From: Flavobacterium sp. UBA7663
GTDB lineage: Bacteria; Bacteroidota; Bacteroidia; Flavobacteriales; Flavobacteriaceae
Assembly: GCF_002483315.1 (NCBI RefSeq)
Contig: NZ_DLHR01000028.1
Span: 1 to 64,000 of the forward strand
Length of the DNA stretch: 64,000 nucleotides
Direction: 5' to 3'
Shown here piece after piece: positions 1 to 7,832 of the stretch (positions are counted from its first letter, which is position 1; each line of letters opens with the position of its first letter). The notes under the pieces were generated by a model. It worked only from the letters and a program-made list of their open reading frames with translations. It had not been told where the DNA came from and ran no database searches. A program made the translations under genes and the position numbers.

Positions 1-43
1 GGACCAAGAGTTTTATGGAATACTGAACGCCTGCTTCTAAAAA

Positions 44-1276
44 TTAATCGAAACGTATTGCTTTTACTGGAGAAATCTTAGTAATAATGTAAGATGGGAT
101 TAATAATACCAATAAACAAACGATTACTGTTCCTACATTTAATAGTGCGATGTGGAGTAAATTAATACTAACAGGCGCTTGATTTACGTAATAGTTTTCG
201 GGATTGAGTTGGATTACTCCGAAGAATTTTTGGATTAATAATAAGGAAATAGCAATTAGATTACCCCAAAATAATCCGCGGGCGATTAAATAGAAAGCGT
301 TGTAAAGGAAAATTTTTCTGACATTCCAATTGTTAGCACCCATGGCTTTTAGAATTCCAATCATTTGGGTGCGTTCTAAAATTAGGACTAACAATGCAAC
401 TACCATATTAATGGTAGCCACTACAATCATTACTATTAAAATTACTAAAATATTAAAATCGAATAATTTTAACCATTCGAAAATACTATAATACTTTTCT
501 TCGATGGTGACACTATTATAAGTAGGCGGAATTTCTTTGTAGACTTCCTCGCCTTTTTCTTTGATTTTTGAGAAATCATCTACAAAAACTTCGAATGCAC
601 CGACTTCTGTTGGTTGCCATTTATTAATAAGTTGCACGTGGCGAATATCTCCTATTATATAGGTAGCATCGAATTCTTGAAAACCTGAGTTGAAAATTCC
701 CGTTATTAGGAAGTTTCTTTTGTTCGGAAGTTTTCCGTTGTCTTTCATGAAAAAGGTTAGAAACTTATCGCCTACTTTTAATTGTAGTCGCTTAGCTAAG
801 TATTCCGAAATCAAAACTTCGGTATTTAATTCGGATTTTAGATTTGGGATTTTACCATCAACCAAATATTCTTCTAAATTGGTGAAATTATAATCTTTTC
901 CGACACCTTTATATATGATTCCTTCGAAAGCTTTTTCTGTACGTATGATTCCAGCTTTGCTTGCTACGGCTTGTACATGACTAATACCTTCTACATTTTT
1001 GAATTTGGGATAAAAACTTTGATTAATGGAAATAGGTTCAGTGGTGACTTGTGATTGATTGTCATCAAAATTAGAAATAATAATATGTCCGTTGAAAGCA
1101 GAAACTTTCTCTCGAATTTTATCTTGAAGTCCAACACCAGTAGCCACAGCCATAATCATCATAATAATTCCGATGGCAATTGCCGTAATCGCAATTTTTA
1201 TAATTGGCGAAGAAATACTACTTTTATAACTTTTAGCAGCAATTAGTCTTTTGGCTATGAAATATTCTAAATTCAA
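44..1276 (-). CDS. ABC transporter permease, LolC/LolE (FtsX/MacB) type
   Basis: Inner-membrane permease of the lipoprotein-releasing or MacB-like family. Visible parts are an N-terminal membrane segment (IIKIAITAIAIGIIMMIM), a large periplasmic domain of about 220 residues, and three C-terminal membrane segments around VILIVMIVVATINMVVALLV, LIAISLLLI and TVIVCLLVLLIPS. That is the usual FtsX-fold order at about 410 residues. The reading frame stays open farther upstream to 1426, but that part overlaps the divergent lipoprotein gene. I place the start at a TTG (1276) giving the family-like N-terminus MNLEYFIAKRLI. In this family the protein pairs with a cytoplasmic ATPase; none is visible next to it, and the window edge cuts off what follows. 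Family assignment is firm; which substrate it moves is inference. Confidence 0.85.
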   Translation of the reverse strand: MNLEYFIAKRLIAAKSYKSSISSPIIKIAITAIAIGIIMMIMAVATGVGLQDKIREKVSAFNGHIIISNFDDNQSQVTTEPISINQSFYPKFKNVEGISHVQAVASKAGIIRTEKAFEGIIYKGVGKDYNFTNLEEYLVDGKIPNLKSELNTEVLISEYLAKRLQLKVGDKFLTFFMKDNGKLPNKRNFLITGIFNSGFQEFDATYIIGDIRHVQLINKWQPTEVGAFEVFVDDFSKIKEKGEEVYKEIPPTYNSVTIEEKYYSIFEWLKLFDFNILVILIVMIVVATINMVVALLVLILERTQMIGILKAMGANNWNVRKIFLYNAFYLIARGLFWGNLIAISLLLIQKFFGVIQLNPENYYVNQAPVSINLLHIALLNVGTVIVCLLVLLIPSYIITKISPVKAIRFD

Positions 1277-1283
1277 AGTTTTT

Positions 1284-2516
1284 ATGACATCTAAATTATT
1301 TTTCAAAAGTACATTATTATTTTTTTCTTTACTAATCGTTTCGTGTGGAAGTAGTAAAAAGGCTATTCCGCAGGTAAAACCGAGTACTGATAATGTGACT
1401 TTGACTTCCTCTTCAACAGATGTCACTTTTAAAACCGGTGCCGAAAACTTTGAAAGTTATTTACCTTTATTGAAAGACAAACGTGTTGGAATAGTTACGA
1501 ATCAAACGGGAATTCTTTCGAAAGAGAAACATTTGGTGGATTTTTTAATCGAACAAAATATCAATCTTCAGAAAATTTATGCACCTGAACATGGTTTTAG
1601 AGGAACAGCTGATGCTGGTGAATTAATTGTAGATGGAAAAGATACTAAAACAAATTTGCCAATCATTTCCCTTTACGGAAACAACAAAAAGCCAAAACCT
1701 GAGCAATTAGAAGGAATTGATATCTTGGTTTTTGATTTGCAAGATGTGGGCGTGAGATTTTACACTTATATATCGTCGTTGCATTATGTGATGGAAGCTT
1801 GTGCGGAAAACAATATTCCGCTTTTGGTTTTAGACCGACCAAATCCGAATGGAACTATTATTGATGGTCCGATATTAGAAAAGGAACACAAGAGTTTTGT
1901 TGGGATGCATGAAATTCCAGTTTTGCACGGGATGACGATTGGTGAATATGCCAAAATGATTAATGGCGAAAATTGGCTAAAAGACAGTTTGCAGTGCGAA
2001 TTAAAAGTAGCACCTTGTTTAAACTATTCGCATGAAATGAAATATATTTTACCTGTGAAGCCTTCGCCAAATTTACCTAATGATCAATCGATTAATTTAT
2101 ATGCTAGTTTGTGCTTTTTTGAAGGTACGAATGTTAGTTTAGGTCGCGGAACAGAGAAACAATTCCAAATTTATGGTTCGCCTTTCTTACCTGAAAGTGA
2201 GTTTGATTTTAGTTTTACTCCGAAACCCAATTTTGGCGCAAAAGATCCCGTTCATAATGGAAAGTTATGTTTTGGAGAAGATTTAACCGAAATTAGAAAA
2301 GTGCACCGATTGGAATTAAAATGGTTATTGAAAGCTTACGAAAACACTGCTGACAAGACTGTTTTCTTCAATGATTTCTTCACCAAATTAGCCGGAACCA
2401 AAAAACTCCGTGAACAAATTGAAGCCGGAATGACCGAAAAAGAAATTAGAAAAACCTGGCAAGAAGGTTTGGAGCTATTTAAGGAGGTTAGAAAGAAGTA
2501 TTTGATTTATGAGTAA
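1284..2516 (+). CDS. namZ: DUF1343 lipoprotein, NamZ-type exo-beta-N-acetylmuramidase
   Basis: Secreted lipoprotein of the DUF1343/NamZ family, which removes terminal N-acetylmuramic acid from peptidoglycan fragments in characterised members. The ATG at 1284 starts a signal peptide ending in the lipobox LIVSC, so the mature protein is probably membrane anchored. Family motifs in order are GIVTNQTG, YAPEHGFRG, SLYG, VFDLQDVGVRFYTY, LDRPNPNG, FVGM and PSPNLPN. Length (410 aa) fits the family. An in-frame TTG at 1251 and ATG at 1257 would put extra residues before the signal peptide, so I prefer 1284. The start lies only about 7 bp from the start of the divergent permease, so any promoter must sit inside that gene. 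A small lipoprotein gene overlaps its 3' end by 8 bp. Confidence 0.87.
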   Translation: MTSKLFFKSTLLFFSLLIVSCGSSKKAIPQVKPSTDNVTLTSSSTDVTFKTGAENFESYLPLLKDKRVGIVTNQTGILSKEKHLVDFLIEQNINLQKIYAPEHGFRGTADAGELIVDGKDTKTNLPIISLYGNNKKPKPEQLEGIDILVFDLQDVGVRFYTYISSLHYVMEACAENNIPLLVLDRPNPNGTIIDGPILEKEHKSFVGMHEIPVLHGMTIGEYAKMINGENWLKDSLQCELKVAPCLNYSHEMKYILPVKPSPNLPNDQSINLYASLCFFEGTNVSLGRGTEKQFQIYGSPFLPESEFDFSFTPKPNFGAKDPVHNGKLCFGEDLTEIRKVHRLELKWLLKAYENTADKTVFFNDFFTKLAGTKKLREQIEAGMTEKEIRKTWQEGLELFKEVRKKYLIYE

Positions 2517-3030
2517 AGAGAATAGAAAAAAGATGAAAGAGAAAAGACTGAAAATTGACTCAATAAGAATAATCATTTTAAATATTGTTATTCTACTATC
2601 AATTGTTTCTTGCAAGAAAACAAATAAAAAAGAGGATGAGTTTTCAATTTCACCTAACGAGTCATTTATAGAAAAATTCGGAAATACTAATTTAACCAAT
2701 AGTCTTAAGAGTAGAATTCATAAAGGAGATACGATTGCTTATGGTAATCTAAAAGAAATATACTACTTAAGTGGTTACAAAAAAGAATTCTTCTTCTATT
2801 CGTATTATATGGCAAAAAACTTCAAGTATATTGATGCATACGAAGACTGTTTCTCAAATTTAAAACATACAAAAAATGATAATTCAGATGCAGTTTTAAA
2901 CAAATCAACGGAATATTTTTTACTAAAAGCTTACGAAAAAAATCCAAAATCTCTTGAGCATCTAGTTACAGAATTTTATGGAGAAAAAGAAAATATTCCA
3001 AAATCTGATTCAATCTTAGTAATCAAATAA
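2509..3030 (+). CDS. hypothetical small lipoprotein
   Basis: A 173-residue protein I do not recognise. It has a hydrophobic N-terminal stretch (IRIIILNIVILLSIVSC) ending in a lipobox-like LSIVSC and followed by a Lys-rich linker, so it is probably an exported lipoprotein. The rest is charged and rich in Tyr, Lys and Asn, with a possible helical repeat around AYEDCFSNLKH and KAYEKNPKSLEHL. The ATG at 2509 overlaps the end of the NamZ-like gene by 8 bp, suggesting translational coupling. A second ATG at 2533 gives a more normal signal-peptide length and may be the true start. Base composition is lower in GC than the preceding gene. Function unknown. Confidence 0.6.
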   Translation: MSKENRKKMKEKRLKIDSIRIIILNIVILLSIVSCKKTNKKEDEFSISPNESFIEKFGNTNLTNSLKSRIHKGDTIAYGNLKEIYYLSGYKKEFFFYSYYMAKNFKYIDAYEDCFSNLKHTKNDNSDAVLNKSTEYFLLKAYEKNPKSLEHLVTEFYGEKENIPKSDSILVIK

Positions 3031-3528
3031 CTACAAAGGCAACTTCTCCTTCATTTTCTCCACAATATTAAACGCCGCTGGACAAATCGCAACATTTAGT
3101 AAAGTTAAATCGGTGATTTGATTGAATTTTTTTCTGTCCGTGTGAGGGAATTCTCGGCAGGCTTTTGGGCGGACATCGTAGATGAAACATTTGTTATCGC
3201 TATCTAAAAACGTACACGGCACACTTTTCAAAACATAATCTTTATCTTCATCAATGCGAAGATATTGCTCAATAAACTGCTGTGGTTTTTGACGAAAACT
3301 CTTTGAAATTCGTTCAATATCGGCCGAAGTAAACAACGGCCCAGTTGTTTTGCAACAATTAGCACACTCCAGACAATCCGTTTTTTTGAATTCGGCATCG
3401 TGTAAATCTTGCATTACATAATCCAAATTCTTGGGTGTTTTCTTTTTTAGCTTATCAAAATACTTTTTGGTTTCGATATGTGTATCTTTGGCAAGTTTTC
3501 CGAGTTCGTTTAAATTTGGCTTTAGCAT
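3031..3528 (-). CDS. YkgJ-family cysteine-cluster protein
   Basis: Protein of 165 residues with the cysteine-cluster pattern of the YkgJ (zinc/iron-chelating, formerly UPF0153) family. The clusters are CLECANCCKTTGPLF near residues 55-68, then CTFLDSDNKCFIYDVRP and KACREFPH near residues 105-130, and a last cysteine in VAICPAAF. These cysteines are expected to bind a metal, probably Fe-S or zinc, but the family has no agreed biochemical role. Its stop is immediately next to the stop of the convergent lipoprotein gene, with no spacer. A -7 box (TAACTTTG on the minus strand, 3604-3611) lies upstream of its start, inside a repeat-containing gap. Confidence 0.82.
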   Translation of the reverse strand: MLKPNLNELGKLAKDTHIETKKYFDKLKKKTPKNLDYVMQDLHDAEFKKTDCLECANCCKTTGPLFTSADIERISKSFRQKPQQFIEQYLRIDEDKDYVLKSVPCTFLDSDNKCFIYDVRPKACREFPHTDRKKFNQITDLTLLNVAICPAAFNIVEKMKEKLPL

Positions 3529-3537
3529 GAATTAATT

Positions 3538-3643
3538 TGTTTCAAGTTTCAGGTTTCAAGTTAAGTCACTTTATGTTTTTTATATACGAAAACCCACTGA
3601 AGGCAAAGTTAACAACTTGAAACTAAATAAACCTGAAACTTTA
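3538..3643. repeat. dispersed GTTTCAGGTTTCAAG-type repeat, inverted pair
   Basis: The gap between the YkgJ-like and methyltransferase genes holds units of GTTTCAAGTTTCAGG at 3538-3563 and their inverse (AACCTGAAACTTT, AACTTGAAACT) at 3614-3643. The same two motifs recur, again as an inverted pair, at 34383-34446 upstream of metF. The spacer contains the -7 box for the minus-strand gene. This is a non-coding dispersed short repeat. Confidence 0.7.
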
Positions 3644-3654
3644 AACAAAAAAAG

Positions 3655-4359
3655 ATGAAAGACCTTTTCGGAAAAGCCATTTTAGATTACCAAACGAATA
3701 ATTCTCCCGAAGATATAATCACAGAAACTTCTATTTCGGAAGCCGATGAAATGAGCGTTGCCTATTTGTTTCGTGATTTTAAAGAGATGCCAAAATTGGA
3801 GCAAAAAGCGTTACAATTGGCAAAAGGTAAAGTCTTAGACGTTGGTTGCGGCGCTGGAAGTCACGCACTATATTTACAAGATAAAGGTTTTGATGTTACG
3901 GCAATTGATATTTCAGAAAATGCAATTAAAGCTTGTGAATTAAGAGGTTTGAAAAACTGTAAAGTTTCGGATGTTTTGGATTTAGATACTTCTGAAAAAT
4001 TCGACACTATTCTACTTTTAATGAACGGAACTGGAATTTTCGGAAAAATGAATCACATCCCGACCTTTTTACAAAAATTAAAATCGCTTTTAAACAAAGG
4101 AGGACAAATTTTAATTGATAGTTCGGATTTAATTTACATGTACGACCAAGACGAAGATGGCGCTTACGAAGTTCCTGCGAATGGTTATTATGGCGAATTA
4201 ACGTTCACCATTCAATATAAAGGAGAAACCGAAGATACTTTTGATTGGTTATATTTGGATTATAACACACTTCAAAACGCAGCAATTGCCAATGGTTTAC
4301 AATGCGAATTGATATTAGAAGGCGAGCATTTTGATTATTTGGCGAAGCTATCCATATAA
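3655..4359 (+). CDS. class I SAM-dependent methyltransferase
   Basis: Cytoplasmic methyltransferase of 234 residues. The SAM-binding motif I is VLDVGCGAGSHALYL (about residues 60-74), followed by the acidic motif II VTAIDIS and the later TILLLMNG and ILIDSSD segments of a Rossmann fold. The C-terminal part (TEDTFDWLYLD, LILEGEHFDYL) resembles methyltransferases of unknown substrate in Flavobacteria. It is single on its strand and is closed by a strong terminator just after its stop. The substrate cannot be told from sequence. Confidence 0.85.
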   Translation: MKDLFGKAILDYQTNNSPEDIITETSISEADEMSVAYLFRDFKEMPKLEQKALQLAKGKVLDVGCGAGSHALYLQDKGFDVTAIDISENAIKACELRGLKNCKVSDVLDLDTSEKFDTILLLMNGTGIFGKMNHIPTFLQKLKSLLNKGGQILIDSSDLIYMYDQDEDGAYEVPANGYYGELTFTIQYKGETEDTFDWLYLDYNTLQNAAIANGLQCELILEGEHFDYLAKLSI

Positions 4360-4364
4360 AAACA

Positions 4365-4398
4365 AAAAATCCCAAAACTAACGATTTGGGATTTTTTA
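4365..4398. terminator. bidirectional terminator after methyltransferase
   Basis: Stem AAATCCCAAA / TTTGGGATTT with an 8-nt loop, A-rich on the left and T-rich on the right. It can serve both the methyltransferase and the convergent TonB-like gene. Confidence 0.88.
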
Positions 4399-4399
4399 T

Positions 4400-4777
4400 T
4401 TATTTAAATGTCAAAGGCATTTTTAAATTTATACTGACTGGCTTTCCTCCTCTTGAAGCGGGTTGCCATTTTGGAGCTTTTCGCAAAACTCGAATTAATT
4501 CTATTGCCGAATTAGAACCTAAATCTCTGACAACTTTGATGTTTTTTACTTCGCCATTTTCATTAACAGTAAATTCAAAAACGATTTGTCCTTTTTTCTC
4601 TACTGTTTGGGTGTCAAAATTTGCTATTATGTAATCGTAAAATTTATCAATCCCTCCATTTTGAAATTTGGCTTCGATAAATTCACCACCTAAATACACT
4701 TCATCTTCTCCTCCTAATTGCGAAAAACTTAAGTTAGAAAACAAAACAAATACTGCTAATACTAAAAACTTCTTCAT
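4400..4777 (-). CDS. secreted protein with TonB C-terminal domain
   Basis: A 125-residue exported protein. It starts with a signal peptide (MKKFLVLAVFVLFSNLSFSQ) and continues with a domain matching the TonB C-terminal fold: FEFTVNENGEVKNIKVVRDLG, a short helix IELIRVLRKAPKWQPA, and the closing GGKPVSINLKMPLTF. There is no N-terminal membrane anchor beyond the signal, so it is probably a free periplasmic TonB-C protein and not a full energy transducer. Such stand-alone domains are common in Bacteroidetes and mostly unstudied. The gene lies 4 bp downstream of queE and may be co-transcribed, though I see no functional link. Confidence 0.8.
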   Translation of the reverse strand: MKKFLVLAVFVLFSNLSFSQLGGEDEVYLGGEFIEAKFQNGGIDKFYDYIIANFDTQTVEKKGQIVFEFTVNENGEVKNIKVVRDLGSNSAIELIRVLRKAPKWQPASRGGKPVSINLKMPLTFK

Positions 4778-4781
4778 ATAA

Positions 4782-5414
4782 TTAAGGAATATTCAAATAT
4801 TTATGCGTTTGCAACGAAACTCTCCATTTTGGATTGTTCATCACATAATCAACTATTAAAGGTGTCATTTCTTCTTTTTTGCTCCACTCGGGTTGTAAAA
4901 ATAAAATGGCGTTTGGATTTACTTTTGCAGCTTGTTCTTCCGCAAAAATGAAATCGTGTTTGTTGTAGATGATTACTTTTAATTCGTTTGCAATATCGTA
5001 AGCACTTTGAACAGGTAATTTATTTTTCTTTGGCGACAAACAAAACCAATCCCAAGTTCCCGAAACTTCGTAAGCTCCAGAAGTTTCAATATGCACTTTT
5101 AAATTTTGAGCTTTTAGTTTAGAAGTCAACAATGTCATATCCCAAGTCAAAGGCTCGCCACCAGTTACTACAACCGTGTCAGCGTATTTTTTGGCATTGG
5201 CAACAATAATATCAGTATTAGTCGGCGGATGCAATTCGGCATTCCAACTTTCTTTTACATCGCACCAATGGCAACCAACATCGCAACCGCCAATTCGAAT
5301 AAAATAAGCTGCTGTTCCTGTATGATATCCTTCGCCTTGAATCGTGTAAAACTCCTCCATTAAAGGCAACATTTCGCCTTTTTCAACCGCTAACTGTGTT
5401 TCTTTTTGTAACAT
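4782..5414 (-). CDS. queE: 7-carboxy-7-deazaguanine synthase QueE
   Basis: Radical-SAM enzyme that turns 6-carboxytetrahydropterin into 7-carboxy-7-deazaguanine in the queuosine (preQ0) pathway. The sequence shows the entry motif EEFYTIQGEG and the cluster cysteines C44, C48 and C51 in GGCDVGCHWCD, with TGGEPL following as the SAM-binding GGE motif. Length (210 aa) is normal for the Bacteroidetes type. The start MLQKETQLAVEKGEMLPL is family-like, and a -7 box (TATCTTTG, minus strand) sits at 5437-5444. queA, a later step of the same pathway, lies about 11 kb away. Confidence 0.92.
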   Translation of the reverse strand: MLQKETQLAVEKGEMLPLMEEFYTIQGEGYHTGTAAYFIRIGGCDVGCHWCDVKESWNAELHPPTNTDIIVANAKKYADTVVVTGGEPLTWDMTLLTSKLKAQNLKVHIETSGAYEVSGTWDWFCLSPKKNKLPVQSAYDIANELKVIIYNKHDFIFAEEQAAKVNPNAILFLQPEWSKKEEMTPLIVDYVMNNPKWRVSLQTHKYLNIP

Positions 5415-5505
5415 CTTAAAACTAAAATAGTCGGCAAAGATACAACTTGGAAGTTAGAATTTAAGAATATGAAGTTAGAAATTAATTTTCGAGTTGAAGT
5501 TGTTC

Positions 5506-5535
5506 TTGAAATTTCGTCCGATTTTACTACATTTG
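5506..5535 (+). promoter_or_regulatory. Bacteroidetes promoter for HerA-like gene
   Basis: TTG at 5506-5508 and TACATTTG at 5528-5535 are separated by 19 nt, which matches the -33/-7 promoter layout of Bacteroidetes. The start codon follows 19 nt downstream. Confidence 0.65.
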
Positions 5536-5554
5536 AAATTCAAAATACATCAAA

Positions 5555-7072
5555 ATGAGCAAGACAGAAGATTTTATCAAACATATAACGGAAGGATATA
5601 CTTGTAAAGGAGAATTCATCACATTAGGTGGAGGGATTTTAGATGGCGAAGCGGTTCCAAATACACACGTAAACATTCCATTAAAAACTTTAAACCGTCA
5701 CGGATTAATTGCTGGAGCAACCGGAACCGGAAAAACCAAAACCATTCAAGTGCTTTCGGAACAATTATCGCAAAATGGTATTCCTGTTTTAATGATGGAT
5801 ATTAAAGGAGATTTCTCGGGAATTGCAATGCCTGGCGAAGAAAAATCGTTTATTACAGAACGTCATGCTAAAATTTCGATTCCATACGAAACGAAAGCTT
5901 TTCCGGTAGAATTAATGACAATTTCAGAACAAAATGGTGTTCGATTAAGAGCTACAGTTTCTGAATTTGGACCTGTTTTATTCTCTCGAATTTTAGATTT
6001 GAATGATACGCAATCAGGTGTGGTTTCAATCATTTTTAAATATTGTGATGATAATAGTTTGCCATTATTGGATTTAAAAGATTTCAAAAAAGTACTTAAT
6101 TACGCAACCGAAGAAGGAAAAGCCGAATTTGAAGCCGAATACGGAAGAATTTCAACCAGTTCAACAGGTTCGATTTTGAGAAAAATCATCGAATTAGAAC
6201 AACAAGGTGCAGAATTATTCTTTGGTGAAAAATCATTCGATATTCAAGATTTAATGCGAGTTGACGAAAATGGAAATGGTTATGTCAACATCATGCGATT
6301 AACCGATATTCAAGACAAACCGAAATTATTCTCAACTTTCATGTTGAGTTTGTTAGCCGAAATTTACAATACAATGCCCGAACAAGGCGACGCTGGACGA
6401 CCAGAATTAGTAATTTTCATAGACGAAGCGCATTTGATTTTTGACGAAGCAAGTAAGGCGTTATTAAATCAAATTGAAACGATTGTGAAATTGATTCGTT
6501 CTAAAGGAATTGGAGTTTATTTCATAACGCAAAATCCGATGGATGTTCCAACAGGAGTTTTGGCGCAATTGGGTTTAAAAATTCAGCATGCTTTAAGAGC
6601 TTTCACAGCTAATGATAGAAAAGCTATCAAAATGACAGCTGAAAATTATCCTGATACCGATTTTTATGAAACCGATGAAGTGTTAACTTCGTTAGGAATT
6701 GGAGAAGCTTTCGTAACAGCATTAAGCGAAAAAGGAACACCAACTCCATTAGTGGCTACGATGATGCGAGCACCAATGAGTAGAATGGATGTTTTAACTG
6801 AAAGTGAAATTGAAGCAAGTATTGCAAAATCGAAATTAGCTAAGAAATATAATGAAGTAGTTGACAGAGATAGCGCTTACGAATTATTAAACAAAAAAAT
6901 TGCCGAAGCACAAGAAGTTGCAGCCGAACAAGAAGCAGAAAAACCAACCCGAAAAGCAAAAGAAGAACCAAGCACAACAGAAGTCATTGGAAAATCGATT
7001 ACCAAAGTAGTGACAAGTGCGAGTTTTATTCGAGGTGCTTTTGGTTTGCTGATGAAGATGTTTAAACGTTAA
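5555..7072 (+). CDS. HerA-like ATPase (helicase HerA-like, DUF853 family)
   Basis: A 505-residue ATPase of the HerA/FtsK superfamily. Walker A is GATGTGKTK at residues 53-61, and Walker B with a catalytic acid is LVIFIDEAHLIF near residue 290. A DxKGDFSG motif follows the first strand (MMDIKGDFSG), as in HerA-like proteins. The arginine-finger region lies near LRAFTANDRKAI. The C-terminus is charged (Glu/Lys/Ala-rich) and ends in a short hydrophobic stretch (SFIRGAFGLLMKMF). DNA translocation is expected from the family, but the physiological role of this subgroup is unknown. There is no NurA-like partner next to it. Its stop overlaps the next start (TAATG). Confidence 0.87.
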   Translation: MSKTEDFIKHITEGYTCKGEFITLGGGILDGEAVPNTHVNIPLKTLNRHGLIAGATGTGKTKTIQVLSEQLSQNGIPVLMMDIKGDFSGIAMPGEEKSFITERHAKISIPYETKAFPVELMTISEQNGVRLRATVSEFGPVLFSRILDLNDTQSGVVSIIFKYCDDNSLPLLDLKDFKKVLNYATEEGKAEFEAEYGRISTSSTGSILRKIIELEQQGAELFFGEKSFDIQDLMRVDENGNGYVNIMRLTDIQDKPKLFSTFMLSLLAEIYNTMPEQGDAGRPELVIFIDEAHLIFDEASKALLNQIETIVKLIRSKGIGVYFITQNPMDVPTGVLAQLGLKIQHALRAFTANDRKAIKMTAENYPDTDFYETDEVLTSLGIGEAFVTALSEKGTPTPLVATMMRAPMSRMDVLTESEIEASIAKSKLAKKYNEVVDRDSAYELLNKKIAEAQEVAAEQEAEKPTRKAKEEPSTTEVIGKSITKVVTSASFIRGAFGLLMKMFKR

Positions 7073-7440
7073 TGAAAGGGATTGTTACCATAGGATTACT
7101 TATACTTTCTAATGTTTTTATGACATTAGCTTGGTATGGTCATCTAAAATTTAAAGAATTAAAGTGGTTTGAAAACGCAGGATTAATCACCATTGTTTTA
7201 ATCAGTTGGGGATTAGCCTTGTTTGAATATTTCTTTCAAGTTCCTGCGAATAAAATTGGTTACCAAGGCAATGGTGGTCCGTTTTCATTAATGCAATTAA
7301 AAGTAATTCAAGAAGTAATCACTTTAGTAATCTTTGTGATTTTCTCGATGCTTTTCTTTAAGAACGAAACATTCAAATGGAATCACGCAGTAGGTTTTTG
7401 TTTTTTAGTATTAGCGGTTTATTTTATTTTTAAGAAGTAA
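7072..7440 (+). CDS. DMT family protein (DUF486), small membrane protein
   Basis: A 122-residue membrane protein with four hydrophobic segments (IGLLILSNVFMTLAWYG, ITIVLISWGLALFEYFF, EVITLVIFVIFSMLFF, AVGFCFLVLAVYFIF). It has the conserved QVPANKIGYQGNGGPFSLMQLK segment expected of DUF486. The family is related to half-size drug/metabolite transporters, but no substrate is established. The start overlaps the stop of the HerA-like gene by one base, and the cupin gene follows 4 bp later, so the three probably form one transcript. Confidence 0.87.
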   Translation: MKGIVTIGLLILSNVFMTLAWYGHLKFKELKWFENAGLITIVLISWGLALFEYFFQVPANKIGYQGNGGPFSLMQLKVIQEVITLVIFVIFSMLFFKNETFKWNHAVGFCFLVLAVYFIFKK

Positions 7441-7444
7441 CAAA

Positions 7445-7807
7445 ATGAAAAAATATTTTATCCAAAAAGCACCGTTCGTAGTTCCAACAACTGATGGTAA
7501 ATTAATTGAAGAACATCACGGATTGGCAACCACAAATAATTCCGCAATTTCGATTGCACATATGATAGCACCACCAGGTTGGAGCGAACCTTTTCAAACA
7601 CCTGAATTTGATGAATACACGTATATCATCAAAGGGAAAAAGCAATTCATTATTGAAGACGAAACAGTAGTTTTAGAAGCAGGTCAATCCATTAAAATTG
7701 AGAAAAATACTCGTGTTCAATATTCAAATCCATTTGATGAACCATGTGAATATTTGGCGATTTGTACACCAGCTTTTAGTATGGATGCTGTAAATAGAGA
7801 AGAATAA
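7445..7807 (+). CDS. cupin-domain protein
   Basis: Small single-domain cupin (120 aa). The two cupin motifs are visible as FDEYTYIIKGKKQFIIEDE and EAGQSIKIEKNTRVQYSNP. The usual metal-binding histidines are weak: motif 1 has EYTY where many cupins have HxH, so metal binding is uncertain. The upstream histidine in SIAHMIAPPGWSEPFQTPE may take part. Function cannot be assigned; it could bind a small ligand. It is the last gene of the three-gene run and is closed by a terminator. Confidence 0.83.
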   Translation: MKKYFIQKAPFVVPTTDGKLIEEHHGLATTNNSAISIAHMIAPPGWSEPFQTPEFDEYTYIIKGKKQFIIEDETVVLEAGQSIKIEKNTRVQYSNPFDEPCEYLAICTPAFSMDAVNREE

Positions 7808-7832
7808 AAAGAGGCAATTGCCTCTTTTTATT
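7806..7832. terminator. bidirectional terminator between cupin and kmo
   Basis: Nearly perfect palindrome AAAAGAGGCAATTGCCTCTTTT with A/T tails on both sides. It lies between two convergent genes and overlaps the kmo stop codon. Confidence 0.9.

Noticed and set aside
1..43. Part of another gene at the left edge
   Set aside because: Only 43 bases remain past the permease stop; a minus frame is open but there is no start or recognisable sequence.
1276..1426. Upstream extension of the permease reading frame with ATG-type start at 1426
   Set aside because: It overlaps the signal peptide of the divergent NamZ-like lipoprotein and does not resemble the family N-terminus; TTG 1276 fits better.
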